Source: Phycisphaerae bacterium
GTDB taxonomy: Bacteria; Planctomycetota; Phycisphaerae; Sedimentisphaerales; Anaerohalosphaeraceae
Direction of reading: 5' to 3'
Assembly: GCA_018433925.1 (NCBI GenBank)
Contig: JAHDQI010000142.1
Coordinates: forward strand, 1-32,154
DNA: 32,154 nt
The first letter of the stretch is position 1. The number at the start of each line of letters is the position of its first letter. Made by a program: the position numbers and the translations under genes. A model generated the notes under the pieces. That model saw only the letters and a list, made by a program, of their open reading frames with translations, was not told the DNA's origin and did not search any database. Below, piece by piece: positions 23,809-31,629 of this stretch.

Positions 23809-25323
23809 ATGGAAGAACACATCAAAAAAACCATTTCGGAATTGAAGGATCAGATCGGCAAGGAAGTGACGCTTAGCGGCTGGCTGTATAACAACCGTCC
23901 CAGCGGCAAACTGCAGTTTCTGATCCTGCGGGATGGGTCGGGGCTGTGCCAGTGTGTGATCGAGCGGGGCGGGATTCCGGATGCCCTGTACGATGCGCTG
24001 GCGCATCTGGGACAGGAATCCTCGCTTTCGGTCACGGGGACAGTACGGGCCGAGCCGCGCAGCCCGGGCGGCTATGAACTGGCGGTCACGGGGACGCAGA
24101 TTCACGGCACAGCGACGGATTACCCGATTACCCCCAAGGAACACGGGATCGATTTTCTGCTGCAGAACCGGCATCTGCACCTGCGGAGTCAGCGGCCGTG
24201 GTGCATCGGCCGCATCCGGCACACCGTTATCGATGCGATCCGGCGGTTTTTCAACGACAACGGCTTTACGCTGGTCGATACGCCGATCTTTACGACCCTC
24301 GCCGGCGAGGGCGAGCAGACGCTTTTCGAAGTGGATTATTTCGGCCAGCCGCTGCATCTGGCCCAGACCGGCCAGCTCTATCTCGAGAGCGCCGCCATGA
24401 GTTTTGGCCGGGTTTACTGCTTCGGGCCGACCTTCCGCGCCGAAAAAAGCAAGACCCGCCGCCACCTGACGGAATTCTGGATGGTCGAGCCGGAAGTGGC
24501 CTATATCGATTTAAACGGGCTGCTCGAACTGGCGGAACATTTTGTCACCTCCATTGTCCGGCGTGTGCTGCGGGACAATCGAAGCGAGCTGGAGACATTG
24601 GGGGCCGATATCCCCGCCCTCGAAAAGATTGCTCCGCCGTTTGTCCGGCTGACCTACACGGAGGCAGCCGACATCCTGACCCACCGGAAGACGAAGGATT
24701 TTATGGAACAACAGTTGGCCGAGTTGCGGGATCAAAAAGTCAAATTTGAAAGCGAACTGGCCGACATCGAGGCCCGCGACAAAAAGGGCGGCCTGAAAAA
24801 ATGGCAGCAGGAGAAAAACGCCCGCCGGGTTCAGCAGTTGCGGTCGGACATTGCTGAACTGGAGGTGAAAATCGAAAACAATCCCAAGCATGCCCAACTG
24901 GCGGCCGACTTCCGCTGGGGCAAGGACCTGGGCGGCTCGGATGAGACAATCATCTCTACGATGCATGACAAGCCCGTGTTTGTGACGCATTATCCCAAAA
25001 ACGCCAAGGCGTTTTACATGAAGGCCGACCGCACCAATGACAAGGTTGTGGAAAATTTTGACCTGCTGGCTCCGGCCGGTTTCGGCGAGATCATCGGCGG
25101 CTCGGTGCGTGAGGATGACTATGACCGGCTCATGGCCCGAATCCGGGAGGAAGGATACAATCCGCAGCATTATTCCTGGTACCTGGATCTGCGAAAATAC
25201 GGCTCTGTGCCTCACGGCGGATTCGGCCTTGGCGTCGAACGCACGGTTGCCTGGATCACCGGCGAAAAGCACATCCGCCAGTGCATCGCGTTCCCGCGCC
25301 TGATGGATAAGGTATATCTGTAA
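23809..25323 (+). CDS. asnS: Asparagine--tRNA ligase with a coiled-coil insertion
   Basis: AsnRS charges tRNA-Asn in the cytoplasm using ATP. The ATG at 23809 follows GAGAGAG; a GTG six bases earlier is possible. The N-terminal OB-fold anticodon-binding domain spans about 1-105 (TLSGWLYNNRPSGKLQFLIL). Class II motif 2 is FRAEKSKTRRHLTEFWMVEP (209-228) and motif 3 is GGFGLGVER (470-478). The AsnRS-type YPKNAKAFYMK distinguishes it from AspRS. The protein has 504 residues, longer than the common 430-470. The excess is a charged helical segment at about 294-365 (MEQQLAELRDQKVKFESELA and KKWQQEKNARRVQQLRSDIA), inserted between YTEAADIL and WGKDL. It is probably a coiled coil projecting from the catalytic domain. 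Confidence 0.95.
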   Translation: MEEHIKKTISELKDQIGKEVTLSGWLYNNRPSGKLQFLILRDGSGLCQCVIERGGIPDALYDALAHLGQESSLSVTGTVRAEPRSPGGYELAVTGTQIHGTATDYPITPKEHGIDFLLQNRHLHLRSQRPWCIGRIRHTVIDAIRRFFNDNGFTLVDTPIFTTLAGEGEQTLFEVDYFGQPLHLAQTGQLYLESAAMSFGRVYCFGPTFRAEKSKTRRHLTEFWMVEPEVAYIDLNGLLELAEHFVTSIVRRVLRDNRSELETLGADIPALEKIAPPFVRLTYTEAADILTHRKTKDFMEQQLAELRDQKVKFESELADIEARDKKGGLKKWQQEKNARRVQQLRSDIAELEVKIENNPKHAQLAADFRWGKDLGGSDETIISTMHDKPVFVTHYPKNAKAFYMKADRTNDKVVENFDLLAPAGFGEIIGGSVREDDYDRLMARIREEGYNPQHYSWYLDLRKYGSVPHGGFGLGVERTVAWITGEKHIRQCIAFPRLMDKVYL

Positions 25324-25521
25324 AAAAAGACCCATATAGTATTATACAAAACCGCTTTTTCGAGGTTCTCAGTCATTCTTTAGACGATTTTGATTGTCGA
25401 AGATTCTGTAATATCTCCAATATCACTCTTGACTTAGGGGGTCCTGAGGCGGTAAGGTGGTATTTTCGTATCTTTGTTAATGGGTTCGAGTATACCCTCT
25501 GATTTCGAAAGGAAAACTCTA

Positions 25522-26709
25522 ATGAGATTGTTCGTAACGTTGTTGATGCTGATTGTTGCCCTTGGATTGATGACCGGCTGCGAGGATGAGAAAAAAGCCG
25601 CCCAGGCCCCCTCAGAAGAGGAAGTTCACGCCGTCGCCGAAGAGATTATTCAAATGCCTGCCGACCCTGTGGTGCAGACACCGGCCCCCCCGGCGGCCGC
25701 GGCGGATCCTGATGCAATCGTCGTCACTATCAGCGGTACAAAAATCATCGAAAGCCAGGTCTCCGAAGAAGTCGAAAAACGGGTCCAGGCCCGCATGAAA
25801 ATGATTCCTCCCGGCATGACCGTGCCGCCGGAACGGATCGCGGCGCTCCGCGATCAGACACGGATGCAGGTCGCCGACATGCTCGTCGACAAGGTACTCA
25901 TCAATGAGGCCCTCCGTGAAAAAAACATTACCGTTACCCCCGAACAGGCCGAAGCTCAGCTTCAGGCCTTTATGAAAGAGAACGAAATCACGCCTGAGGG
26001 GATGGCCGAACAGATCGCCCGCTCCGGTATGACAATGGAGGATGTTCGCGAACAGTTCCTGATGCGGGAAAAAGTCAACGCCCTGATTGCGGCCGAATTA
26101 GGCGAATTTTCCGTGGATGAAGAAGAAGCCCGCGCGTTTTATGATGAAAACATCCAGCAGTTTTCCCAGCCGGAGCTGGTCACTGCCAGCCATATCCTGC
26201 TCAATACGCAGGGCAAGACGGACGAAGAGAAGGCGGCGGTTCGAATGCACATGGAAAATATTCTCAAGCGAGCGAAGGAAGGCGAAGACTTTGCCGCCCT
26301 GGCCAAAGAATACTCCGAGGATCCCGGCTCCAAAGACCGCGGCGGAGAATACACGTTCCCCCGCGGACAGATGGTCAAACCCTTTGAAGATGCCGCGTTT
26401 GGCCTTGAAAACGGAAAGATCAGCGATATTGTCGAGACCCAGTTCGGCTATCACATTATCAAAAAGATCGATCACAAAGAAGGCGGAACCCGACAATTCG
26501 AGGAGGTCAAAGAGCAGTTAATCGCACGGCTGACGGATCAGAAAAAGGGGGCCGCCTGGCAATCTTACCAGCAACGGCTGCACGAGAATGCCGATATCCA
26601 GTGGTCTGCGGCCGAGCAGGCCCGACGGGAAACAGCCACCCGTTCCATGCAGATGCCCGCGCCCCGGCCCGCCCCGGCCCCCCAGCCCGCCAAAGGCGAG
26701 CAGCCGTAG
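25522..26709 (+). CDS. PrsA/SurA-like peptidyl-prolyl isomerase lipoprotein (parvulin)
   Basis: This exported folding chaperone has 395 residues from the ATG at 25522, preceded by AAAGGA; a TTG at 25474 is less likely. The signal peptide ends in the lipobox LMTGC (Cys20). A Pro/Ala-rich linker is followed by a SurA_N-like helical region (about 65-205) and a PpiC rotamase domain (about 217-316). Its landmarks are VTASHILLNTQGKTDEEKAA, FAALAKEYSEDPGSKDRGGE, FPRGQMVKPFEDAAFGL and TQFGYHIIKKID. The tail is a Pro/Ala-rich stretch (MPAPRPAPAPQPAKGEQP). It likely assists folding of exported proteins such as the propeller and helix proteins nearby. It stands alone, followed by a terminator. Confidence 0.93.
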   Translation: MRLFVTLLMLIVALGLMTGCEDEKKAAQAPSEEEVHAVAEEIIQMPADPVVQTPAPPAAAADPDAIVVTISGTKIIESQVSEEVEKRVQARMKMIPPGMTVPPERIAALRDQTRMQVADMLVDKVLINEALREKNITVTPEQAEAQLQAFMKENEITPEGMAEQIARSGMTMEDVREQFLMREKVNALIAAELGEFSVDEEEARAFYDENIQQFSQPELVTASHILLNTQGKTDEEKAAVRMHMENILKRAKEGEDFAALAKEYSEDPGSKDRGGEYTFPRGQMVKPFEDAAFGLENGKISDIVETQFGYHIIKKIDHKEGGTRQFEEVKEQLIARLTDQKKGAAWQSYQQRLHENADIQWSAAEQARRETATRSMQMPAPRPAPAPQPAKGEQP

Positions 26710-26740
26710 GAACGGCACGGAATATAAAACCCACAATCAA

Positions 26741-26776
26741 AACCGCCGCGATTCTTTACGGATTCCGGCGGTTTTT
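26741..26776 (+). terminator. Rho-independent terminator between convergent genes
   Basis: The stem AACCGCCG (26741-26748) / CGGCGGTT (26766-26773) has a 17-base loop and ends in a run of T. On the minus strand it ends CGGCGGTTTT, so it may also serve the converging gene. Confidence 0.75.
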
Positions 26777-26792
26777 CTATGGAAAAAAATAA

Positions 26793-27101
26793 TTAGAGAG
26801 TCCGAAAATTCTCATTGGACGGTCGAGATTCCGATGAAGACGGAGCCGGCGTTTGAGGAAACCCGCGCTGCTCCCTGAGAACGGGCCAGTCACTGAAGGC
26901 CAGAAACAGGGGCATGATAACATTGCCCAGCGGAACCAGCATCAGCAGACCGAGAGCCCAGTGAAAGCCCGCCTTGGAGAAGATTTTGCAAAACGCCACA
27001 ATCATCAGAATGCTGATGGACAGCGCCACAAGCATCATAAAGATAAAAAAACAGCCGAATGAAGCCGTCTCCGGGCCGCCGGACGAATAGGGATGATCCA
27101 T
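26793..27101 (-). CDS. Small membrane protein of unknown function
   Basis: This 102-residue protein has two hydrophobic segments, at about residues 14-38 (FGCFFIFMMLVALSISILMI) and 47-68 (HWALGLLMLVPLGNVIMPLF). They are separated by a short CKIFSKAGF loop, and the hydrophilic tail is rich in Ser and Pro. The ATG follows AAAGGAAA, which supports real translation. I recognise no family. It converges on the parvulin gene and lies downstream of the beta-helix gene on the same strand, with a 165-base gap. Confidence 0.65.
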   Translation of the reverse strand: MDHPYSSGGPETASFGCFFIFMMLVALSISILMIVAFCKIFSKAGFHWALGLLMLVPLGNVIMPLFLAFSDWPVLREQRGFPQTPAPSSSESRPSNENFRTL

Positions 27102-27203
27102 CGAAATTTCCTTTCTTTATAACACAGATTTCATAATAAAAGACGATAACCAGGCAGTGTTGTTTCGGTATTTCCGGGTGGATTACTAAAAAAAAGTTGA
27201 ATT

Positions 27204-27222
27204 GCCGGGCGTAAACCCCGGC
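27204..27222 (-). terminator. Possible terminator after the beta-helix/propeller gene
   Basis: On the minus strand GCCGGG / CCCGGC with the loop GTTTACG is followed, after AATTCAAC, by eight T. The gap before the T-run makes it non-standard. Confidence 0.35.
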
Positions 27223-27266
27223 GGTTTCTTAGGTCAATCATCCGTATTGACGGTGCCCTGGGGAAC

Positions 27267-29402
27267 TTACGGCCGGCAGCCATCCGGGCTTTGCCGCCCG
27301 CAGACCAGCCATTGTGAGCAGAAGGCGGCAAGATCGGTCAGATCGATCATGCAGTCGCCGTTGCTGTCCATCGAGGGCGGGTCGATACAGGGCCAGACAG
27401 AGCCGGGGCCGGCCGTCGATTGACTGGCCTCGATCGTGCCTCCGTAAGCGCCCAGGTTGATCCGACCGCCGTGAGGATTCAGTTCCAGTTGGGTATCATC
27501 CGCCGGATCGCCAAGATCGATACAGCGGCTGCTCCGTTCATCCATAACCCAGTCGGAGACGGCTGGATCCCACCTGCCTGCCTCTGAGAGCAGGTGATAG
27601 TCATTTGAATCGGCGTCTGCGAAATGGGGATCTTCTACGATACTGCCGATGCCGGGTACCGCTTCGCCGTCAAACGATCCTCCTTCGTTTTGCCAGAATG
27701 CGTTATAGCGGTTTTCACATACTCCGCTGATGCCGATGCCTTGATTAAAGGCCAGGATGTTATTTTTAACGAGGCCGCCGCAGTTTGCCAGTCCGCCGCC
27801 GCCGTTGAAGGCAAGGGTATTGTTGACAATGTCGCCATCGGAATTAACTATGGCTGTCTGATGATTTCGGATAATCAGATTGTTGCCGATCAATCCTCCG
27901 CAGGATTCCACGCCGTAGGCCTTATTGTAGGCGATATGATTATTCCGGATGATTCCGTTGCATTCAAAAACGCCGTATTCATTATTCGTAATCAGATTGT
28001 TTTCAAGAAGTCCGTTGCAGCCGGAAACCGCGTCATAGTTATATTGAATCGTATTATTCAGCAGGGTCGGCGCCGACAATTCCATCCCGACAATCCCGTA
28101 ATTAACACAGCCCAGAACCGTACAGTTCTCAATCACAGGCGCAGCGTTCCGGCATACAATCCCGTACAAAACAGTCTGCGAGCAGGCCGGGTACCGCAAA
28201 TCAAACCAGTAAATTTCAGGTAGTGTAGTGCGGCCATCCTGCCAGGCGACAATGGTTCCGTCAATGGCCGGGTTGGTCTGGCTGCCGGAGGCCGAGCTGA
28301 TAACAATTTCTTCTCCCTCGATCAGGTTCTTTGCGTAAATATCCTCGTTTCCGGTCCGATTGTCCTGCCAGACAACCCACGGTCCGCTTAAATCAAAAAA
28401 CGTCTGGGCGCTTTCAAGCGTGCAAACTTCAAATTCGATGCCGGTTGTCCGGTTTTTCCCGTACAGATCATAATTTCCGTTTCGCTCATCTCGCCACACA
28501 ACAAACTCCCCGGAGACGGCCGGGCGGGTCTGGGCCCCTTCGGCTGTGCAAATCTCAAATTCCTCGCCGCTGGTCAGGTTCTTTCCATAGATGTCGCTGC
28601 CGGTTGTTTCGCTGTTTCGCTGATCGCTCCAGACGACGATGTCTTCATAAATATCGGGATTAAACTGGGAGGCCGAATGCGTACAGATTTCCAATTCATT
28701 GCCGTCGGCCAGGTTTTTTCCGTAAATATCATAATTGCTGTTTCGAAAATCCCGCCAGACAACCACCTGCCCGTACACCGCCGGATCGTTCTGCATCGCG
28801 GTATTCGTGCAGATCGCGATTTCCGTCCCTGTGGAAAGGTCCTTTCCATAGATATCGTAATTGCTGTTTCGCATATCCTGCCAGACGGCCAGGTTCCCGT
28901 AAATATCCGGATATTCCTGGTTTCCTGTTTGCGTGCAGACGGCGGCCAGTTCATGGGTCTCCAGGTTGCGGCCGTAAATCTCTTTGTTGCTGCTTCCGTT
29001 GCGATGGTCTGTCCACAAAAGCCACGGCCAACTGACGGCCGGGTGTTCCTGGGTATCACTGTCGCCGGTGGCATTGAAGGCGTTGCTCAGAATCGTCAAT
29101 CCCTTCAGCCGCGCCGCGTCTGTCTCGGCGTATTCAAAATATACGCTTCCGTTGATAACCGTGGATGCGACAACGTCAGGATCACCCGGGTCCGTGCTGG
29201 TCAGCGTAAGATCCCGCCCGGCAAAAGTGATATCTTCCTCATACAGTCCCGGAGAAACCACGATCGTATCCCCGTACCAGGCCGCATAGATTGCCTCCTG
29301 AATGGTCTGGAAATCCCCGCCTCCCGCCGGATCCACAAGAAAGGTCTGGCCCCCCGCCAGTCCGCACACCCACAAGAAAAAAACCACGGCCGCTGTCTTC
29401 AT
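27267..29402 (-). CDS. Secreted right-handed beta-helix protein with an inserted seven-repeat propeller and dockerin-like end
   Basis: This 711-residue protein begins with a signal peptide (MKTAAVVFFLWVCGLAGG). Residues of about 20-105 are the start of a pectate-lyase-like beta-helix (DFQTIQEAIYAAWYGDTIVV, then LKGLTI). Residues of about 115-400 hold seven propeller repeats of about 40 residues, each shaped P-[AD]-[IV]-x-G-x-x-[VA]-W-x-D-x-R-N, then DIYGKNL and a [EI]-ICT strand. The helix then resumes with YGIVCRNAAPVIENCTVLGC and repeated NN-x-I coils to about residue 620. The C-terminus DSNGDCMIDLTDLAAFCSQW is a single dockerin-like motif with Cys at the usual Gly position. No polysaccharide-lyase catalytic residues can be assigned. 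It is probably a surface carbohydrate-binding or adhesion protein. Confidence 0.88.
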   Translation of the reverse strand: MKTAAVVFFLWVCGLAGGQTFLVDPAGGGDFQTIQEAIYAAWYGDTIVVSPGLYEEDITFAGRDLTLTSTDPGDPDVVASTVINGSVYFEYAETDAARLKGLTILSNAFNATGDSDTQEHPAVSWPWLLWTDHRNGSSNKEIYGRNLETHELAAVCTQTGNQEYPDIYGNLAVWQDMRNSNYDIYGKDLSTGTEIAICTNTAMQNDPAVYGQVVVWRDFRNSNYDIYGKNLADGNELEICTHSASQFNPDIYEDIVVWSDQRNSETTGSDIYGKNLTSGEEFEICTAEGAQTRPAVSGEFVVWRDERNGNYDLYGKNRTTGIEFEVCTLESAQTFFDLSGPWVVWQDNRTGNEDIYAKNLIEGEEIVISSASGSQTNPAIDGTIVAWQDGRTTLPEIYWFDLRYPACSQTVLYGIVCRNAAPVIENCTVLGCVNYGIVGMELSAPTLLNNTIQYNYDAVSGCNGLLENNLITNNEYGVFECNGIIRNNHIAYNKAYGVESCGGLIGNNLIIRNHQTAIVNSDGDIVNNTLAFNGGGGLANCGGLVKNNILAFNQGIGISGVCENRYNAFWQNEGGSFDGEAVPGIGSIVEDPHFADADSNDYHLLSEAGRWDPAVSDWVMDERSSRCIDLGDPADDTQLELNPHGGRINLGAYGGTIEASQSTAGPGSVWPCIDPPSMDSNGDCMIDLTDLAAFCSQWLVCGRQSPDGCRP

Positions 29403-29438
29403 TTCATCGCCCTCATTTTAAACATCTCGTAGAGAGCG

Positions 29439-29466
29439 AGTATAAAGGAGGCCGTCTTTAAAACAA
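29439..29466 (-). promoter_or_regulatory. Candidate promoter for the beta-helix/propeller gene
   Basis: On the minus strand TTGTTT (29461-29466) and TATACT (29439-29444) are 16 bases apart; the predicted leader is about 30 bases. Confidence 0.45.
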
Positions 29467-29517
29467 TAAAAAAATTCCCCGCTCTTGTCCTTGCCCCCTC
29501 CTAAAAAGCTCCTTTTT

Positions 29518-30036
29518 CTACAGGCCGAACGGGGGATCCACATAGGGATCAAAATAAGGGTCCAGCATGGCCTTCGTCTCGGCCGAATAGCTGAATTTGA
29601 AGACCATCGGCCGGGCCAGCCGCTGGTATTCGTCCATCGTCATATGAATCGAGGTTTCATGCGAACCGGCCGGAAAGGTGATCTCCTTATCCCTGGCAAG
29701 CGTTTTGTCCATCAGCGTCGGCAGGTCGTAGAGATTGCCGAAGGGGGCCTCGGCCCCGACCTGGCTGTCGGCAAAAAGCCCGGCCATCTGTTTTTCATCC
29801 GCCAGGCGCACCTGGCGGACTTTCAGGTGCTTTTGCAGGGCCAGAAAATCGATTTTCCGGTCGGCCGGAAGGACGCACAGATAAAAACGCCCGTCGGCCT
29901 CCACAACCACACACTTGGCCACCTGCCGCTTTGGGATTTGCTCAACCCGTGCCAACTGCTCAGCCGTGTAAGCCGGTTTGTGATGAATCAGCTCGTATCG
30001 GCAGTTCTGAGCATTCAAAAAATCAATGACATTCAC
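29518..30036 (-). CDS. YbaK/ProX-type aminoacyl-tRNA deacylase
   Basis: Proteins of this family hydrolyse misacylated tRNAs in trans. The 172 residues match a single YbaK/EbsC domain: MNVIDFLNAQNCRYELIHHK, then the strand QVAKCVVVEADGRFYLCVLP with the conserved Lys41, and the GAEAPFGNLYDLPTLMDKTL loop. A C-terminal extension is rich in Pro, Tyr and Asp (LDPYFDPYVDPPFGL). A strong Shine-Dalgarno (AAAGGAGG) precedes the ATG. The amino acid removed cannot be inferred. It lies 65 bases after a small membrane protein gene and may share its transcript. Confidence 0.87.
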   Translation of the reverse strand: MNVIDFLNAQNCRYELIHHKPAYTAEQLARVEQIPKRQVAKCVVVEADGRFYLCVLPADRKIDFLALQKHLKVRQVRLADEKQMAGLFADSQVGAEAPFGNLYDLPTLMDKTLARDKEITFPAGSHETSIHMTMDEYQRLARPMVFKFSYSAETKAMLDPYFDPYVDPPFGL

Positions 30037-30101
30037 TGCGGGCCTCCTTTCTGTTTGGTGCTTCTGCTTCCAACACGTCTATGCTTACGCTCGATGGGTT
30101 A

Positions 30102-30308
30102 TCAGCCCATATACGGATAGGTCGGGGCATACGGCTGGGTCTCAGGCAGTACCGGTCCCACCAGCGTGGCCAAAAACATGATCGCGATGATAATCAGCGC
30201 CAAAATCAGAATGGACCAAAACAGGGGATCGTGAATCAGTTCACGTGCCCGCTGTCGAATGTGCTCCCAATCGGGGCTGTGAAAATGTGGTATATGCAGG
30301 ATACGCAT
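30102..30308 (-). CDS. Small single-pass membrane protein
   Basis: This 68-residue protein has a His-rich, charged N-terminus (MRILHIPHFHSPDWEHIRQR), one long hydrophobic helix at about residues 29-50 (FWSILILALIIIAIMFLATL) and a Pro/Tyr tail (PYAPTYPYMG). The ATG is preceded by AGGAGGT, a near-perfect Shine-Dalgarno, which is the main support for its being real. I recognise no family. It is probably co-transcribed with the YbaK-type gene downstream. Confidence 0.65.
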   Translation of the reverse strand: MRILHIPHFHSPDWEHIRQRARELIHDPLFWSILILALIIIAIMFLATLVGPVLPETQPYAPTYPYMG

Positions 30309-30415
30309 TGTTTCTTACCTCCTGACTAAACCGCATTGTCTGTCTGTAAATACTACGAGGCGGGCGGCGAAAAGTTGGGTTTTTTTGTGGCGAATGGGGG
30401 GTGGCGGGGAATTAA

Positions 30416-30450
30416 AGGCGAGCGGTATTATCGGGATCGCTTCGGTCGCC
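30416..30450 (-). terminator. Weak stem-loop after the ATP-cone gene
   Basis: On the minus strand GGCG and AGCG on the left pair with CGCT and CGCC on the right, with an internal bulge, and are followed by TTTAATT. It is a possible terminator of the nrdR operon, with low support. Confidence 0.3.
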
Positions 30451-30452
30451 AA

Positions 30453-30992
30453 TTACAGTGTGATCTTAAGCTGTTCCTCGGCACGAAGCATGGTTTCGGT
30501 TTCAGTATCGACCAGTTCGCGGATCAGCCGTTTTCGGATTCGTGAGAGGCCCATCCGGAGGATCTTTTCCTCAACGGAGCCGGCGATGACCCGCGCCAGG
30601 GGCCGGTTGAGGCGGTATTGTTTGACCAGGGTCTCGACGATGTCTGACTTGTCCCAGGGCCGGGCGTCGTCCTGATCGGTTGTTTCCTCGACTACGACGA
30701 GGCGTTTTCGCCGGAGCTTGCGGCCGATCCGGTGATCATTCAGGAGGTGAGCGGCCGTCGCGAAGCCCGTGTCCCGAAGGACGGCCTGTGCCATGAGGTG
30801 GATTTCGTCCGTGGAGATTGTGCGGCTTTCGGGGCGGCTGTAGAGGTAAAAGGTCACGGCCTCGGCCATCTGCTCGGCGGCGAACAGGTCGCCGGTTCCG
30901 GCCTCGCTGAGGGCTTGGTGAAAGGTGCCCAGTACTTTCGTGTGAAGGTACGGCTCGATTGTGCGATCGGTTTTCATCACCCGAATACGCAT
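30453..30992 (-). CDS. ATP-cone domain protein without zinc ribbon, downstream of nrdR
   Basis: This 179-residue protein starts with an ATP-cone (about residues 3-95: IRVMKTDRTIEPYLHTKVLG, then STDEIHLMAQAVLRDTGFAT and AAHLLNDHR). ATP-cones bind ATP or dATP in ribonucleotide reductases and in NrdR. The C-terminal half (about 108-172) has a second helical unit, PWDKSDIVETLVKQYRL then VEEKILRMGLSRIRKRLIRE, resembling cone-like segments of other ATP-cone proteins. No reductase catalytic domain or DNA-binding zinc ribbon is present, so it is probably a nucleotide sensor. It lies 63 bases after nrdR and is preceded by AAAGGG, suggesting a shared operon and a role in deoxynucleotide control. Confidence 0.82.
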   Translation of the reverse strand: MRIRVMKTDRTIEPYLHTKVLGTFHQALSEAGTGDLFAAEQMAEAVTFYLYSRPESRTISTDEIHLMAQAVLRDTGFATAAHLLNDHRIGRKLRRKRLVVVEETTDQDDARPWDKSDIVETLVKQYRLNRPLARVIAGSVEEKILRMGLSRIRKRLIRELVDTETETMLRAEEQLKITL

Positions 30993-31055
30993 CGTTTTGC
31001 CCTTTCGACGAGAGGTCTGGTTTTGGCCGGTTTTGGCGGTTTCCGGCGGATCTCG

Positions 31056-31547
31056 TTACGGATTAAACAATCCCGGCTGGTCCGTCAGGTCCGGTTCCTG
31101 AAGGGCCAGGTTAAATTCGTCCAGCAGTTCTCCGGCGTCGGTAAATTCCCGATAGACGCTGGCGAATCGGATATAGGCGACCTTATCGATCTTTCTCAGG
31201 TGTTTCATGGCGGCCTCTCCCAAAAAGCGGGACGAGACTTCCTTGTCGCAACTTCGGAAGATTTCCTCTTCGATCCGGTCGGCAACCTCCTGAATGGTTT
31301 CGGCCGAGACCGGGCGCTTGTAGCAGGCCTTCTGGAGGCCGGCGATGATTTTTTCGCGTTCGTAGGGGACCCGTGAACCGTCTTTCTTGATGATGCTGAG
31401 CTTGAAGCTTTCGCCGACCTTTTCATAGGTCGTAAACCGGCGCTGGCAGGCCAAACACTGCCGACGCCGCCGAATGATCCGCCCGCCGTCACTCGAACGC
31501 GAATCAATCACCTTATCCTGATCTTCCTTGCAGAATGGACATCTCAC
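31056..31547 (-). CDS. nrdR: Transcriptional repressor of ribonucleotide reductase genes
   Basis: NrdR binds NrdR boxes upstream of nrd operons and senses ATP/dATP. The zinc ribbon has CPFC (Cys3, Cys6) and CLAC (Cys31, Cys34) around DSRSSDGGRIIRRRRQ, followed by RRFTTYE. The ATP-cone runs from about 49 to 139 (IIKKDGSRVPYEREKIIAGL onward). The GTG at 31547 gives the standard MRCPFC-type N-terminus and has GGGA just upstream; a TTG at 31562 is the longer alternative. The 163 residues are about ten longer than usual because of a C-terminal tail. Two NrdR-box-like palindromes and a promoter lie immediately upstream, implying autoregulation. Confidence 0.95.
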   Translation of the reverse strand: MRCPFCKEDQDKVIDSRSSDGGRIIRRRRQCLACQRRFTTYEKVGESFKLSIIKKDGSRVPYEREKIIAGLQKACYKRPVSAETIQEVADRIEEEIFRSCDKEVSSRFLGEAAMKHLRKIDKVAYIRFASVYREFTDAGELLDEFNLALQEPDLTDQPGLFNP

Positions 31548-31577
31548 AGTGTTGTTTCCCAAGAGATTGTTAATGAG

Positions 31578-31593
31578 CCACTATATATAGATT
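31578..31593. promoter_or_regulatory. NrdR-box-like palindrome 1
   Basis: CCACTATATATAGATT matches about 13 of 16 positions of the published NrdR-box pattern acaCwAtATaTwGtgt. It lies 31 bases upstream of the nrdR GTG, close to the expected transcription start. Confidence 0.6.
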
Positions 31594-31601
31594 GATTGTA
31601 A

Positions 31602-31629
31602 ATAGTAATCGCAGTATCTATGGTGTCAA
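31602..31629 (-). promoter_or_regulatory. Candidate nrdR promoter
   Basis: On the minus strand a perfect TTGACA (31624-31629) is followed after 16 bases by TACTAT (31602-31607). The -35 overlaps NrdR-box 2. Confidence 0.5.
31611..31626. promoter_or_regulatory. NrdR-box-like palindrome 2
   Basis: GCAGTATCTATGGTGT matches about 12 of 16 positions of the NrdR-box pattern. Its start is 33 bases from that of box 1, about three helical turns, so both face the same side of the DNA. Confidence 0.5.

Noticed and set aside
25429-25458. TTGACT with TAAGGT at 18 bases as a promoter for the parvulin gene
   Set aside because: The -10 is too poor to report as a feature.
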